A stretch of 64,000 nucleotides of DNA. Source: Mesorhizobium sp. GTDB lineage: Bacteria; Pseudomonadota; Alphaproteobacteria; Rhizobiales; Rhizobiaceae. A program made the translations under genes and the position numbers. Below are positions 1 to 8,799 of this stretch, one piece after another. The notes beneath the pieces are model-generated. The model saw only the letters and a program-made list of their open reading frames with translations, did not search any database and had not been told where the DNA came from. Within the stretch, counting starts at the first letter, position 1, and the number at the start of each line of letters is the position of its first letter. The stretch lies in assembly GCA_004017275.1 (NCBI GenBank), contig SAKE01000011.1:90478-154477 (forward strand), read 5' to 3'.

Positions 1-68
1 GGGCCTGCGCCGAAGCTTTCGCCAGCTTCCAACGCTGCAAGAACAGCGCCGATACCTGCGACAGCTCC

Positions 69-125
69 CTTCTCCCCGTCACTATACGGGGAGAAGGTGC
101 CGGCACGCGGATGAGGGGCGGCGCC
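69..125. repeat. Half of a palindromic intergenic repeat (type A)
   Basis: A hairpin (CTTCTCCCCGT ... ACGGGGAGAAG) is followed by a tail ending in GATGAGGGGCGGCGCC. The same unit occurs at 23471-23720 (full, with both ends) and 42871-43010. The tail ends directly at the likely start codon of the next gene and supplies its purine-rich ribosome-binding stretch GAGGGGC. Bases 1-68 are open in one frame but too short to assign. Confidence 0.7.
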
Positions 126-2216
126 ATGCTCTCCAGAAAACTCCTCCACCGCACAGTCATCGCCACCGCCACCGTTGCCGGCCTTGCAGTCCTTTCCGCA
201 GCCACCCTCTGGGAACTCGACCGCGCCTTCCCGCCGCCGCTGCCGGCCGAACTCACCGTCTCCACCGAAGTCCAGGACCGCGATGGACAGCTGTTACGGG
301 CCTTTGCCACGCCGGACGGCTACTGGCGGCTCGAAACCCGGCTCGACCAGGTCGACAAGCAATTCGTCGACATGCTGGTCACCTATGAGGACAAGCGTTT
401 CTGGGACCATGAGGGGGTCGACGTGCTGGCGCTGGCCCGTGCGGCCGGCCAGTTCGCCACCAGCGGCCACATCGTCTCCGGCGGCTCGACCCTGTCGATG
501 CAGCTTGCCCGGCTGATCGAGCCTCGCGAGAGCCGCAGCCTCGGCTCCAAGATCAAGCAGATGCTGCGCGCCATTCAGATCGAGCGGCGGCTGTCCAAGC
601 GCGAGATCCTCGAACGCTATCTGACGCTGGCGCCCTATGGCGGCAATCTGGAAGGCGTGCGCGCCGCCTCGCTGGCCTATTTCGGCAAAGAGCCGAACCG
701 GCTCACCGTGTCCGAAGCCGCCCTGCTCGTCGCCCTGCCGCAACTGCCGGAAAAGCGCCGCCCCGACCGCAATCTGAAGATTGCGCATGCCGCCCGCGAC
801 CGGGTGCTGACCCGCATGGTCTCCTCCGGTCTGCTGGGCGAGCGTGAGGCCGCACGTGCCGCCCTGGACGATGTCTCGGGCCTGCGCCGCACGCTGCCGG
901 CTCTCGCCGCGCACGCTGCCTATGCAATGTTGCCCAAGGCCGTCCCCGGCCAGCCCTTGCAGCTGACGATCCGCAAGAGCGTCCAGGAAGGGCTGGAACA
1001 GGTGGCGAGGGACGCGGCCGCCAAGCTTGGGCCTCGCCTGTCGGTCGCCATGGTGCTGGCCGACTCCCGCACCGGCGACATCCTCGGTGAGGTCGGCTCG
1101 GCCAATTTCTTCGACGCCAGCCGCTCCGGCTGGATCGACATGACCAAGATCGTCCGCTCGCCCGGCTCGACGCTCAAGCCGTTCATCTACGGTCTTGCTT
1201 TCGAACAGGGCCTGGTGGCGCAGGAGACGCTGATCGATGACAGCCCCGTCGATTTCTCAGGCTATCGGCCGAAGAATTTCGACATGGGCTATCAGGGCGA
1301 TGTCAGCATCCGGCAAGCGCTGCAACTGTCGCTCAACGTGCCGGCAATCCGCGTGCTCGACGCGGTCGGGCCAACGCGGCTGATGGCGCGCTTCCGCCAG
1401 GCCGGCGTCAGCCCCGTGCTGCCCGCCAACGAAGCGCCAGGCCTCGCCATCGGCCTCGGCGGCGTCGGGATAACACTACGCGACCTCGTCCAGCTCTACA
1501 CAGGGCTCGCCAATGGCGGCAAGACGCACACGCTGCATGACGGCACCGAGCCCGCCAATGCCGAGCGCACCAGCGCCACCATTCTCGACGGTCAGGCCAA
1601 CTGGCAGATCATCGACATCCTGTCGGGCGTCAAGCCGCCTGAGGGTGCCTTGCAGCGCGGCATTGCCTACAAGACCGGCACCTCCTACGGCTACCGTGAC
1701 GCCTGGTCGGTCGGCTTCGACGGCCGCTATGTGCTGGGTGTCTGGGTCGGCCGCCCCGACGCCGGCGCGGTGCCTGGGCTGTCCGGCTATGTCTCGGCCG
1801 CTCCCATCCTGTTCGAGGGTTTTGTCCGCTCGGGCCTGGTCACCGTGCCATTGCCGGGCAAGCCGCCCGGCGTGTTCAGCCCCAGGCGCGAAGACCTGCC
1901 GGTCACGCTCGCCCGCTTCGGCGCCGGTTCGGACGGCCTGGTGCAGGCGACAGTGACCGAACCGGCACCAACCATCATCTTCCCGCCCGACGGCGCCCGC
2001 GTCGATCTCGGCACCAATTCAGTCGACGCCTCGCCGCTGGTGCTGAAACTGCAGGGCGGCCGTGCACCGTTCCGCTGGCTGGCCAACGGCAAGCCACTGG
2101 TTGGCATCGACCGTCGGCGCACCGCGACCTGGCAACCGGATGGGGCCGGCTATTCGACGCTGACGGTGATCGACGCCGCGGGGCGCGCGGCGAGTGTGAA
2201 GGTATTCGTTGAATAG
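126..2216 (+). CDS. pbpC: Penicillin-binding protein 1C (bifunctional peptidoglycan synthase)
   Basis: A class A penicillin-binding protein of 696 residues that polymerises glycan strands and cross-links peptides outside the inner membrane. An N-terminal membrane anchor spans about residues 9-29. The glycosyltransferase 51 domain shows EDKRFWDHEG (catalytic Glu near 88) and GGSTLSMQLAR (119-129). The transpeptidase domain has SxxK as STLK (348-351), SLN (402-404) and KTG (516-518). A PBP1C-type C-terminal domain follows from about residue 605. I chose ATG 126 because the ATG at 111 lies inside the repeat and adds only five residues. In many bacteria pbpC follows an alpha-2-macroglobulin gene, which would lie left of the window. 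Identification is firm; the start is less certain. Confidence 0.93.
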   Translation: MLSRKLLHRTVIATATVAGLAVLSAATLWELDRAFPPPLPAELTVSTEVQDRDGQLLRAFATPDGYWRLETRLDQVDKQFVDMLVTYEDKRFWDHEGVDVLALARAAGQFATSGHIVSGGSTLSMQLARLIEPRESRSLGSKIKQMLRAIQIERRLSKREILERYLTLAPYGGNLEGVRAASLAYFGKEPNRLTVSEAALLVALPQLPEKRRPDRNLKIAHAARDRVLTRMVSSGLLGEREAARAALDDVSGLRRTLPALAAHAAYAMLPKAVPGQPLQLTIRKSVQEGLEQVARDAAAKLGPRLSVAMVLADSRTGDILGEVGSANFFDASRSGWIDMTKIVRSPGSTLKPFIYGLAFEQGLVAQETLIDDSPVDFSGYRPKNFDMGYQGDVSIRQALQLSLNVPAIRVLDAVGPTRLMARFRQAGVSPVLPANEAPGLAIGLGGVGITLRDLVQLYTGLANGGKTHTLHDGTEPANAERTSATILDGQANWQIIDILSGVKPPEGALQRGIAYKTGTSYGYRDAWSVGFDGRYVLGVWVGRPDAGAVPGLSGYVSAAPILFEGFVRSGLVTVPLPGKPPGVFSPRREDLPVTLARFGAGSDGLVQATVTEPAPTIIFPPDGARVDLGTNSVDASPLVLKLQGGRAPFRWLANGKPLVGIDRRRTATWQPDGAGYSTLTVIDAAGRAASVKVFVE

Positions 2217-2294
2217 ACGGCTGCAAGCGATTCATGGAATTGGCTTTCCACACGCTCAGCGGATAGCAGGATACTCACCCCATGCCTGTTCCTA

Positions 2295-2449
2295 GGCACC
2301 CCCCTCTGGCCTGCCGGCCATCTCCCCCGCAAGGAGGGAGATTGGTTTTCCTTTCCGCTTTCGCCAACTGTCAAAGACAATACGCAACCGCAAAGCTGCC
2401 AATCTCCCCCCTTGCCGGGGAGATGCCTGGCAGGGCAGAGGGGGGTGCC
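2295..2449. repeat. Palindromic intergenic repeat (type B), copy 1
   Basis: About 155 bases bounded by perfect 14-base inverted ends (GGCACCCCCCTCTG and its complement), with inner arms built on ATCTCCCCC. Related copies lie at 34936-35097 and 55659-55820. This copy runs into the 5' end of the dipeptidase gene and appears to contain its start codon. Confidence 0.8.
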
Positions 2450-3181
2450 TCGCGTAATCTTTTCTTGTCGGCAGCCTCAGCGCTGGCAGCAACGATTCTT
2501 GTCATTGCAGTCACCCTTCCCGCTTTCGCCGACGCCCTGCCCGCCGGCTTTGTCCGGCTCGCCGATGTCGACCCCTCGATCCGCCAGGACATCCGCTACG
2601 CCGGGGCGGACAATTTCCTGCATCGCAAGGTGAATGGCTATGATGCGCCGGCGTGCATCCTCACCGAGCAGGCGGCGAAGGCACTCTCCGCCGTCCAGAA
2701 GGCGGTCGCCGCCGGAAGCCTGACCCTGGTGGTGTTCGATTGCTACCGCCCTGCCCGCGCTGTCGCCGACATGGGCGAATGGACGCGTGAAGGTGGACCG
2801 CCCGATCCGCAATGGTATTCGAGGGTCAGGCGTGGCGACCTGATCGCCAAGGGCTATGTCGGAGAATTATCGAGCCATTCACGTGGCTCGACCGTCGACG
2901 TCGCCATCGCCCGAACGGACCGCAGGTCCAGCCCGAGCCCGGCCTGCGGTGCCGTCGATGCCGACACGCTCGATTTCGGCACCGGCTTCGACTGCTTTGA
3001 TCCGATGAGCGAAACCGCCCACCGGGGCCTTTCCACTGAAGCGGCGGCAAACCGCAGGATGCTTGTCGACGCCATGCGCGCCGGCGGCTTCAGGAACTAT
3101 GCTCGGGAATGGTGGCACTTCACGCTGGCAAATGAACCGTTCGCCAAGCAGCGTTTCGACTTTCCCATCACCGCCGACTGA
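2423..3181 (+). CDS. ddpX: D-alanyl-D-alanine dipeptidase (VanX/DdpX type, peptidase M15D)
   Basis: A zinc dipeptidase that would cleave D-Ala-D-Ala outside the cytoplasm, in cell-wall recycling or nutrient use. The fold is shown by SSHSRGSTVDVAI (the SxHxxGxxxD zinc-binding pattern) and by EWWHF near the C terminus (the ExxH motif). FDCYRP is also typical of the family. A signal peptide is visible: basic start, hydrophobic stretch LFLSAASALAATILVIA, then an AFADA cleavage region. The frame is open from 2282, but the first 47 codons translate the repeat, so that ATG would bury the signal peptide. ATG 2423 gives a normal signal peptide; TTG 2465 is an alternative. The neighbouring pbpC suggests a shared cell-wall theme. 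The periplasmic location is inferred. Confidence 0.8.
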   Translation: MPGRAEGGASRNLFLSAASALAATILVIAVTLPAFADALPAGFVRLADVDPSIRQDIRYAGADNFLHRKVNGYDAPACILTEQAAKALSAVQKAVAAGSLTLVVFDCYRPARAVADMGEWTREGGPPDPQWYSRVRRGDLIAKGYVGELSSHSRGSTVDVAIARTDRRSSPSPACGAVDADTLDFGTGFDCFDPMSETAHRGLSTEAAANRRMLVDAMRAGGFRNYAREWWHFTLANEPFAKQRFDFPITAD

Positions 3182-3274
3182 GGCCGGACTAAATTCCACA
3201 CGGCCTTGCCTCGGCACTGCTCATTTCTAGATAGGCTGAATGGCAGGCATAGATTCTTCCTGAGGGCGCAGGAG

Positions 3275-3316
3275 GAAAATATTTCTCGATAGGGCAAAAG
3301 ATCGTCGAATATTTTC
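3275..3316. promoter_or_regulatory. Inverted repeat upstream of the sulfate-transport operon
   Basis: GAAAATATT (3275-3283) and its exact complement AATATTTTC (3308-3316) are separated by 24 bases, in an AT-rich island of an otherwise GC-rich sequence. It lies about 85 bases before the sbp start and may bind a sulfur-responsive regulator. No known CysB or Rrf2 consensus can be assigned. Confidence 0.35.
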
Positions 3317-3400
3317 TCCAGAGGGGCAAAAAAGGCAACATTGAGTGCATCTAATTTCTATCAATTCGGTAGATTTGACGCGGGTTCAACGGAGGCAGAA

Positions 3401-4429
3401 ATGACCAGACCTCATTTCAAGAAACTGCTCGGCGCACTGGTCGCCACATCTGTCCAGTTCGGCACGCTCGGTTTCGCGTTTGCCGATACCACCATTCTCA
3501 ACGTGTCCTACGATCCGACACGCGAGCTCTACAAAGCCTACGACGAAGCTTTCGTCGCCCATTGGAAGGCCGAGACCGGCGAGACGGTCACCGTCCAGCA
3601 GTCGCATGGCGGATCGGGCGCTCAGGCCCGTGCCGTGATCGATGGCCTCGATGCTGATGTGGTGACGCTGGCACTCGAAGGCGACATCAACGCCATCGTC
3701 TCGAAGTCGAAGAAGATCAACCCCGACTGGCGCAAGAAATTCGAAAACAATTCAGCGCCTTACACCTCGACCATCATCTTCCTGGTGCGCAAGGGCAATC
3801 CCAAGGGCATCCACGACTGGAGCGACCTCGTCAAGGACGGCGTCCAGGTGATCACACCCAATCCCAAGACCTCCGGCGGCGCGCGCTGGAACTATCTCGC
3901 CGCATGGGCCTACGCCAACGCCAATGACGGCGGCGACGAGGCCAAGAACAAGGAATTCGTCGGCAAGCTCTACGCCAATGCTCCGGTGCTCGACACCGGC
4001 GCACGCGGCTCGACCGTGACCTTCGCGCAAAAGGGCATCGGCGATGTGCTGATCGGCTGGGAAAACGATGCCTATCTGGCACTCGACGAATTCGGCGCCG
4101 ACAATTTCGACATCGTCTACCCGCCGACATCGATCCTGGCCGAGCCGCCGGTGGCGATTGTCGACGCCAATGTCGACGCCAAGGGCACGCGTAAGGTCGC
4201 CGAAGCCTATCTCGGCTGGCTCTATTCCAAGGAAGCGCAGACGATCATCGCTAAGAACCACTATCGTCCGGCCAAGCCGGAACTTGTGGCTCCGGCGGAT
4301 CTGCCCAAAACACCTGAAATCAAGCTGATCTCCATCGACGATCCGCTTTTTGGCGGCTGGAAGAAGGCACAGCCTTATCATTTCGGCGATGGTGGTATAT
4401 TCGACCAGATCTATAAGCCGGCCCAGTGA
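3401..4429 (+). CDS. sbp: Sulfate-binding periplasmic protein (first copy)
   Basis: The 342-residue substrate-binding protein of a sulfate/thiosulfate ABC importer. The mature part opens with ILNVSYDPTRELYKAY, and QSHGGSGAQARAVIDGLDAD and NPKTSGGARWNYLAAW follow; all are typical Sbp/CysP sequence and contribute to the anion-binding cleft. An N-terminal signal peptide ends near GFAFADT. I chose ATG 3401 because GGAGG lies five bases upstream; the frame is open from 3341. The cysT, cysW and cysA genes follow with spacings of 22, -8 and 13 bases, so this is a complete importer operon. A second Sbp lies at 7761. Sulfate rather than thiosulfate preference is not provable from sequence. Confidence 0.93.
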   Translation: MTRPHFKKLLGALVATSVQFGTLGFAFADTTILNVSYDPTRELYKAYDEAFVAHWKAETGETVTVQQSHGGSGAQARAVIDGLDADVVTLALEGDINAIVSKSKKINPDWRKKFENNSAPYTSTIIFLVRKGNPKGIHDWSDLVKDGVQVITPNPKTSGGARWNYLAAWAYANANDGGDEAKNKEFVGKLYANAPVLDTGARGSTVTFAQKGIGDVLIGWENDAYLALDEFGADNFDIVYPPTSILAEPPVAIVDANVDAKGTRKVAEAYLGWLYSKEAQTIIAKNHYRPAKPELVAPADLPKTPEIKLISIDDPLFGGWKKAQPYHFGDGGIFDQIYKPAQ

Positions 4430-4451
4430 GCTAAATCTAGATCAGGACGAT

Positions 4452-5303
4452 ATGACCACAGCACCCGCGCAGGCGGGGTGGCGGTTCAGACAGCCGAGTG
4501 TCATTCCGGGTTTCGGGTTGACGCTCGGCTTCTCGCTTGCCTACCTCACCCTCATCATCCTCATCCCTTTGTCCGGGCTGCTCTGGCGCTCGGCTGCTCT
4601 TGGCTGGCCTGAATTCTGGGCGATCGCCACCGATCGCCGCACCATCAACGCGCTCGAAATCAGCTTCGGCACTGCCTTCATCGCGGCTGCCGTCAACGTC
4701 GTCTTCGGCACGCTGGTCGCCTGGGTGCTGGTGCGCTACCGCTTTCCTGGCCGCCGCATCGTCGATGCCATGGTCGATCTGCCCTTCGCCTTGCCGACGG
4801 CGGTGGCCGGCATCGCGCTGACCACGCTCTATGCGCCGAACGGCTGGATCGGCAAATTGCTGATGCCGCTTGGCATCAAGGTCGCCTACACGCCGCTCGG
4901 CATCGTGATCGCGCTGATCTTCATCGGCCTGCCCTTCGTCGTGCGCACCGTGCAGCCGATCATGGAGGAGATCGACAAGGAGGTGGAGGAGGCCGCCGCC
5001 ACGCTTGGTGCCAGCCGCTTCCAGATCATCACCCGCATCCTGTTTCCGGGCCTGGCGCCGGCCATCATCACCGGCTTTTCGCTGGCCTTCGCGCGCGGCG
5101 TCGGCGAATACGGTTCGGTCATCTTCATCGCCGGCAATTTGCCCTACAAGTCCGAGATCGCGCCGCTTCTGATCGTCATCCGGCTGGAGGAGTACCATTA
5201 TCCGGCGGCGACCGCGATCGCGGCGATCATGCTGTTTTTGTCGTTCCTGATGCTTTTGATCGTCAATCTCGCACAATCATGGAGCCGCAAGCGCTATGGC
5301 TGA
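4452..5303 (+). CDS. cysT: Sulfate ABC transporter permease CysT
   Basis: An inner-membrane permease of 283 residues with about six transmembrane helices. The conserved cytoplasmic EAA loop is visible as EEAAATLGASRFQIITRILFP, which docks on the ATPase CysA. It forms the channel with CysW. ATG 4452 follows AGGACGAT and leaves 22 bases after sbp. The 3' end overlaps the cysW start by eight bases, indicating translational coupling. Earlier in-frame starts would overlap the sbp coding region, so they were rejected. Confidence 0.93.
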   Translation: MTTAPAQAGWRFRQPSVIPGFGLTLGFSLAYLTLIILIPLSGLLWRSAALGWPEFWAIATDRRTINALEISFGTAFIAAAVNVVFGTLVAWVLVRYRFPGRRIVDAMVDLPFALPTAVAGIALTTLYAPNGWIGKLLMPLGIKVAYTPLGIVIALIFIGLPFVVRTVQPIMEEIDKEVEEAAATLGASRFQIITRILFPGLAPAIITGFSLAFARGVGEYGSVIFIAGNLPYKSEIAPLLIVIRLEEYHYPAATAIAAIMLFLSFLMLLIVNLAQSWSRKRYG

Positions 5304-6180
5304 TCCCGAGATCAAATCCTACGCACCGCATCACGAGAGCCGCTCGGCGGCGGTCACCGAAAGCAGGCCGGCGCAGGCCGTCCTGATGGCAATCGTCTTC
5401 GCTTTCCTTGGCATCTTCCTGCTCCTGCCGCTGATCATCGTCTTCCACGAAGCGCTGGCAAAAGGCGTCGGTGCCTATACGCAATCGCTGAGTGATGCCG
5501 ACACGCGCTCGGCGATCCGGCTGACGCTGCTGGTGGCGGCGATCTCGGTGCCGCTCAACATTGTCTTCGGCATCTCCGCCGCCTGGGCGATCGCCAAGTT
5601 CGAGTTCAAGGGCAAGGCCTTCCTGACCACGCTGATCGACCTACCTTTTTCGGTCTCGCCGGTCATATCGGGCCTCGTCTATGTGCTTTTGTTCGGCGCC
5701 CAGGGGCTGCTCGGCGGCTGGTTGAAAGCACATGGCATCGTCATCCTGTTTGCCGTGCCGGGCATCGTGCTGGCCACCGTCTTCGTCACCTTCCCCTTCG
5801 TCGCCCGCGAGTTGATCCCGCTAATGCAGGAGCAAGGCAATGGCGACGAGGAGGCCGCCCTTTCGCTTGGCGCCAATGGCTGGCAGACCTTCTGGTACGT
5901 GACCTTGCCCAACGTCAAATGGGGGCTGCTCTATGGCGTGCTTCTGTGCAATGCGCGTGCCATGGGCGAGTTCGGCGCGGTGTCGGTGGTGTCGGGCCAC
6001 ATACGCGGCCTGACCAACACCATGCCGCTGCATGTCGAAATCCTCTATAACGAATACAACGCTGTCGGCGCCTTTGCCGTCGCTTCATTGCTTGCGGGCC
6101 TTGCGCTCGTCACGCTGGTCTTGAAAACACTTCTCGAGATGCGCTACGGCGCCGAGATCGCCGCGACGCGCGGGCACTGA
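5296..6180 (+). CDS. cysW: Sulfate ABC transporter permease CysW
   Basis: The second permease subunit (294 residues, about six transmembrane helices) of the sulfate importer. An EAA-type loop appears as EEAALSLGANGWQTFWYVTLP. AMGEFGAVSVVSGHIRG is strongly conserved in CysW proteins. The start codon lies inside the last codons of cysT, and cysA follows after 13 bases. It pairs with CysT in the inner membrane. Confidence 0.93.
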   Translation: MADPEIKSYAPHHESRSAAVTESRPAQAVLMAIVFAFLGIFLLLPLIIVFHEALAKGVGAYTQSLSDADTRSAIRLTLLVAAISVPLNIVFGISAAWAIAKFEFKGKAFLTTLIDLPFSVSPVISGLVYVLLFGAQGLLGGWLKAHGIVILFAVPGIVLATVFVTFPFVARELIPLMQEQGNGDEEAALSLGANGWQTFWYVTLPNVKWGLLYGVLLCNARAMGEFGAVSVVSGHIRGLTNTMPLHVEILYNEYNAVGAFAVASLLAGLALVTLVLKTLLEMRYGAEIAATRGH

Positions 6181-6193
6181 CAGAGGGATTTGC

Positions 6194-7234
6194 ATGGAAG
6201 TTCGCGTTGCCAACGTACGCAAGGAGTTTGACCGGTTTCCGGCGCTTCACGACGTGTCGCTCGACATCAAGTCCGGCGAACTGATTGCATTGCTCGGGCC
6301 GTCCGGCTCCGGCAAGACGACCCTGCTCAGGCTGATCGCCGGACTGGAGCTGCCGACTCGGGGAAATATCTTCTTTGGCGACGAGGACGCCTCGAACAAG
6401 TCGATCCAGGAGCGCAATGTCGGCTTTGTCTTCCAGCACTATGCGTTGTTTCGGCACATGACGGTGGCCGACAATATCGGCTTCGGCCTGAAGGTGCGGC
6501 ACGGGCCGTCGCGCCCGCCGGCGCAGGAGATTCGCCGCCGCGCCTCCGAGCTTCTCGACCTTGTCCAGCTGTCGGGGCTGGAGAAGCGCTATCCGGCGCA
6601 GCTTTCCGGCGGCCAGCGTCAGCGCGTGGCGCTGGCGCGCGCCATGGCCATCGAACCGAAGGTGCTGCTGCTCGACGAGCCGTTCGGCGCGCTTGACGCG
6701 CAGGTGCGCCGGGAATTGCGCCGCTGGCTGCGCGAAATCCATGACGCCACAGGCCACACCACCGTCTTCGTCACCCACGACCAGGAAGAGGCGCTGGAGC
6801 TTGCCGACCGCGTCGTGGTGATGAGCCAGGGCCGCATCGAGCAGGTCGGCACCGCCGACGATATCTACGACACGCCGAACTCGCCCTTCGTCTACGGCTT
6901 CATCGGTGAGTCGAGCTCGCTTCCCGTCAAGGTCGAGAATGGCGAGATCTGGCTCGCCGACCGTCCGATCGGGCTTGCCGCGCCGCACGAGCCCTCGGGC
7001 GAGGCGATGCTCTACTTCCGCCCGCACGATGTCGAATTGCTGGACGGCTGCAGCGGCTGCATCGCCGGCACGGTCGCCGCCAGCCGCCGCGTCGCCGGCA
7101 CGCGCCGGGTTGAACTCGAGATCGGCGGCGAGCGCCAGCGGGTCGAAATCGAACTCCCGGTCGATCATCCCGCGGCGCAGAAAAGCCGGGTCGCGTTCCG
7201 CCCCGGGCGCTGGAAGCTTTTCCCGGATGCTTGA
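6194..7234 (+). CDS. cysA: Sulfate ABC transporter ATP-binding protein CysA
   Basis: The cytoplasmic ATPase (346 residues) that powers sulfate import. It has Walker A GPSGSGKTT (35-43), the Q-loop region FVFQHYALF, the signature LSGGQRQR, Walker B VLLLDEPFGALD and the H-loop VFVTHD. A C-terminal TOBE-like domain follows from about residue 240, as in CysA/MalK ATPases. It is the last gene of sbp-cysT-cysW-cysA. An opposing toxin remnant ends 15 bases downstream, and no clear terminator is seen between them. Confidence 0.93.
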   Translation: MEVRVANVRKEFDRFPALHDVSLDIKSGELIALLGPSGSGKTTLLRLIAGLELPTRGNIFFGDEDASNKSIQERNVGFVFQHYALFRHMTVADNIGFGLKVRHGPSRPPAQEIRRRASELLDLVQLSGLEKRYPAQLSGGQRQRVALARAMAIEPKVLLLDEPFGALDAQVRRELRRWLREIHDATGHTTVFVTHDQEEALELADRVVVMSQGRIEQVGTADDIYDTPNSPFVYGFIGESSSLPVKVENGEIWLADRPIGLAAPHEPSGEAMLYFRPHDVELLDGCSGCIAGTVAASRRVAGTRRVELEIGGERQRVEIELPVDHPAAQKSRVAFRPGRWKLFPDA

Positions 7235-7249
7235 TCCTCTGGTAGAGGG

Positions 7250-7600
7250 CTACGCCAGCCAGTTCTCGATCTTCAAGCCCCTGATCCGGTTGAACTCTCC
7301 CGTGTTGGCAGTCACCAGCGTGGTGCCCAATGCATAGGCATGAGCGGCAATAAAAAGATGGTTGTGGCCAATGGTCTGGCCTGCGGCTTCAAGCTCGGCG
7401 CGAAGTCCGCCATACTCGGCATCCACCGGCACATCGAGCGGCAAGACAGGTATCTCGGCCAGCAAGTCTTCAACCTTCTTGAGCAGCTTGGCCGATCCCT
7501 TCTTTGCGCAGCCATATCGCAATTCCGAGGCTACCACGATGCTGGTGCAAACGGCGTCATCTCCCTCGCGCACCATTGCACTCGCGGCCTTGGCATACAC
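7250..7600 (-). pseudogene. Decayed VapC-type PIN-domain toxin
   Basis: The product resembles the C-terminal four fifths of a VapC/FitB PIN-domain RNase: TSIVVASELRYG, then IAAHAYALGTTLVTANTGEF and GLKIENWLA. Two things argue against activity. The N-terminal segment carrying the first catalytic Asp (the usual LDTN motif) is absent, with an in-frame stop just upstream of the GTG at 7600. The conserved IGxxD before IAAHA reads IGHNH, so that Asp is also missing. No antitoxin gene is recognisable upstream (7601-7719). It lies convergent to cysA between two sulfate genes and is most likely a relic of an inserted toxin-antitoxin pair. Confidence 0.65.
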
Positions 7601-7719
7601 AATGTGTATCTACCCTCTCTGGAAGAAAATCCTACGAACCATCTATTTCGGCAACGGTTTTTCTAGGAACGAGCGCTAAGCCCTGAACCTATGCCTCGTC
7701 GCGCGCCCTGCCCCAAAGC

Positions 7720-7734
7720 TATGGTCCGACCATA
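7720..7734. promoter_or_regulatory. 15-base palindrome before the second sbp gene
   Basis: TATGGTCCGACCATA is a perfect palindrome around a central C and ends 26 bases before the sbp ATG. Its position suggests an operator overlapping the promoter or leader. No regulator can be assigned; the nearby Rrf2 protein is only a candidate. Confidence 0.35.
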
Positions 7735-7760
7735 AACGCATTGCATCGGAGCCTGTTTTC

Positions 7761-8747
7761 ATGAAGCGATTTTTCCTCGGGCTTGCCACTGTCGCCGGCC
7801 TGTTCCTCGCATCCTCCCAGGCCTGGTCGGCCGACAAACTGCTCAACGCATCCTATGATGTCGGCCGCGAACTGTTCGTGCAGGTCAACAAGGCCTTCGC
7901 CGCGAAGCATCCGGGCGTCACAGTCGATCAGTCGCATGCCGGCACTTCGGCGCAGGCGCGCGCCATTGCCGAAGGTCTTGGCGCCGATGTCGTCACCTTT
8001 AACCAGGTCACCGACATCGACTTCCTGGTCAAAAAGGACCTCGTCTCGGCCGACTGGCAGAAGGATTTTCCCGACAACGCCTCGCCGTTCTATTCTCTGC
8101 CTTCGTTCCTCGTCCGCGCGGGCAATCCCAAGCACATCAAGGACTGGAGCGATCTCGTGCGCGACGACGTGCAGGTGATCTTCCCCAACCCGAAGACGTC
8201 AGGCAATGCGCGCTACACCTATCTGGCGGCCACAGCCTACGCCAAGGAAGCCTTCAAGGGCGACGAGGCCAAGGTGAAGGAGTTCATCACCAAGCTGTTC
8301 AACAATGTGCCGATCTTCGACACCGGCGGCCGCGCCGCGACCACCACCTTCGTGCAACGTGAGATCGGTGACGTGCTGATCACCTTCGAGTCGGAGACGC
8401 GCGGCATCCGCAAGGAGTATGGCGACGACAAGTTCGAGCAGGTCACGCCTACGGTCAGCCTGCTGGCCGAATTCCCGGTCGCGATCGTCGACAAAGTTGC
8501 CGACGAGCACGGCACGCTCGATCTGGCCAAGAGCTATCTCGATTTCCTTTACACGCCAGAGGGCCAGGATATCGCCGCCCGCAACGGCCTGCGGGCTCGC
8601 GATGCCACTGTGGCGGCGAAATACAAGGCCGACTTCCCCGATATCCGGCTGCTGACGGTGGAAGACGTTTTTGGTGGCTGGGATAAGGTACAGAAGGAGC
8701 ATTTCGCCGCTGGCGGCCTGCTCGACCAGACCTATGGCAGCCGTTGA
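7761..8747 (+). CDS. sbp: Sulfate-binding periplasmic protein (second copy)
   Basis: A 328-residue Sbp paralogue of the 3401 gene. The signal peptide MKRFFLGLATVAGLFLASSQ ends near AWSA. LLNASYDVGRELFVQVNKAF, QSHAGTSAQARAIAEGLGAD and NPKTSGNARYTYLAA match the sulfate-binding family. It has no permease or ATPase of its own here, so it probably delivers anion to the CysTWA complex encoded just upstream. It is transcribed alone from the 160-base gap after the toxin relic and is closed by a terminator. Two binding proteins may differ in affinity or in anion preference. Confidence 0.92.
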   Translation: MKRFFLGLATVAGLFLASSQAWSADKLLNASYDVGRELFVQVNKAFAAKHPGVTVDQSHAGTSAQARAIAEGLGADVVTFNQVTDIDFLVKKDLVSADWQKDFPDNASPFYSLPSFLVRAGNPKHIKDWSDLVRDDVQVIFPNPKTSGNARYTYLAATAYAKEAFKGDEAKVKEFITKLFNNVPIFDTGGRAATTTFVQREIGDVLITFESETRGIRKEYGDDKFEQVTPTVSLLAEFPVAIVDKVADEHGTLDLAKSYLDFLYTPEGQDIAARNGLRARDATVAAKYKADFPDIRLLTVEDVFGGWDKVQKEHFAAGGLLDQTYGSR

Positions 8748-8772
8748 CGGCAGCAACATCCTAGGGTGAACG

Positions 8773-8799
8773 AAAAGCCGGCGCTTTGCCGGTTTTTTT
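8773..8799 (+). terminator. Rho-independent terminator after the second sbp
   Basis: A GC stem (GCCGGC / GCCGG around GCTTT), with A residues before it and seven T residues after it, lies about 25 bases past the sbp stop. It separates the sulfate genes from the Rrf2 gene. Bases 8800-9002 hold no further gene that I can see and presumably contain the Rrf2 promoter. Confidence 0.8.
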
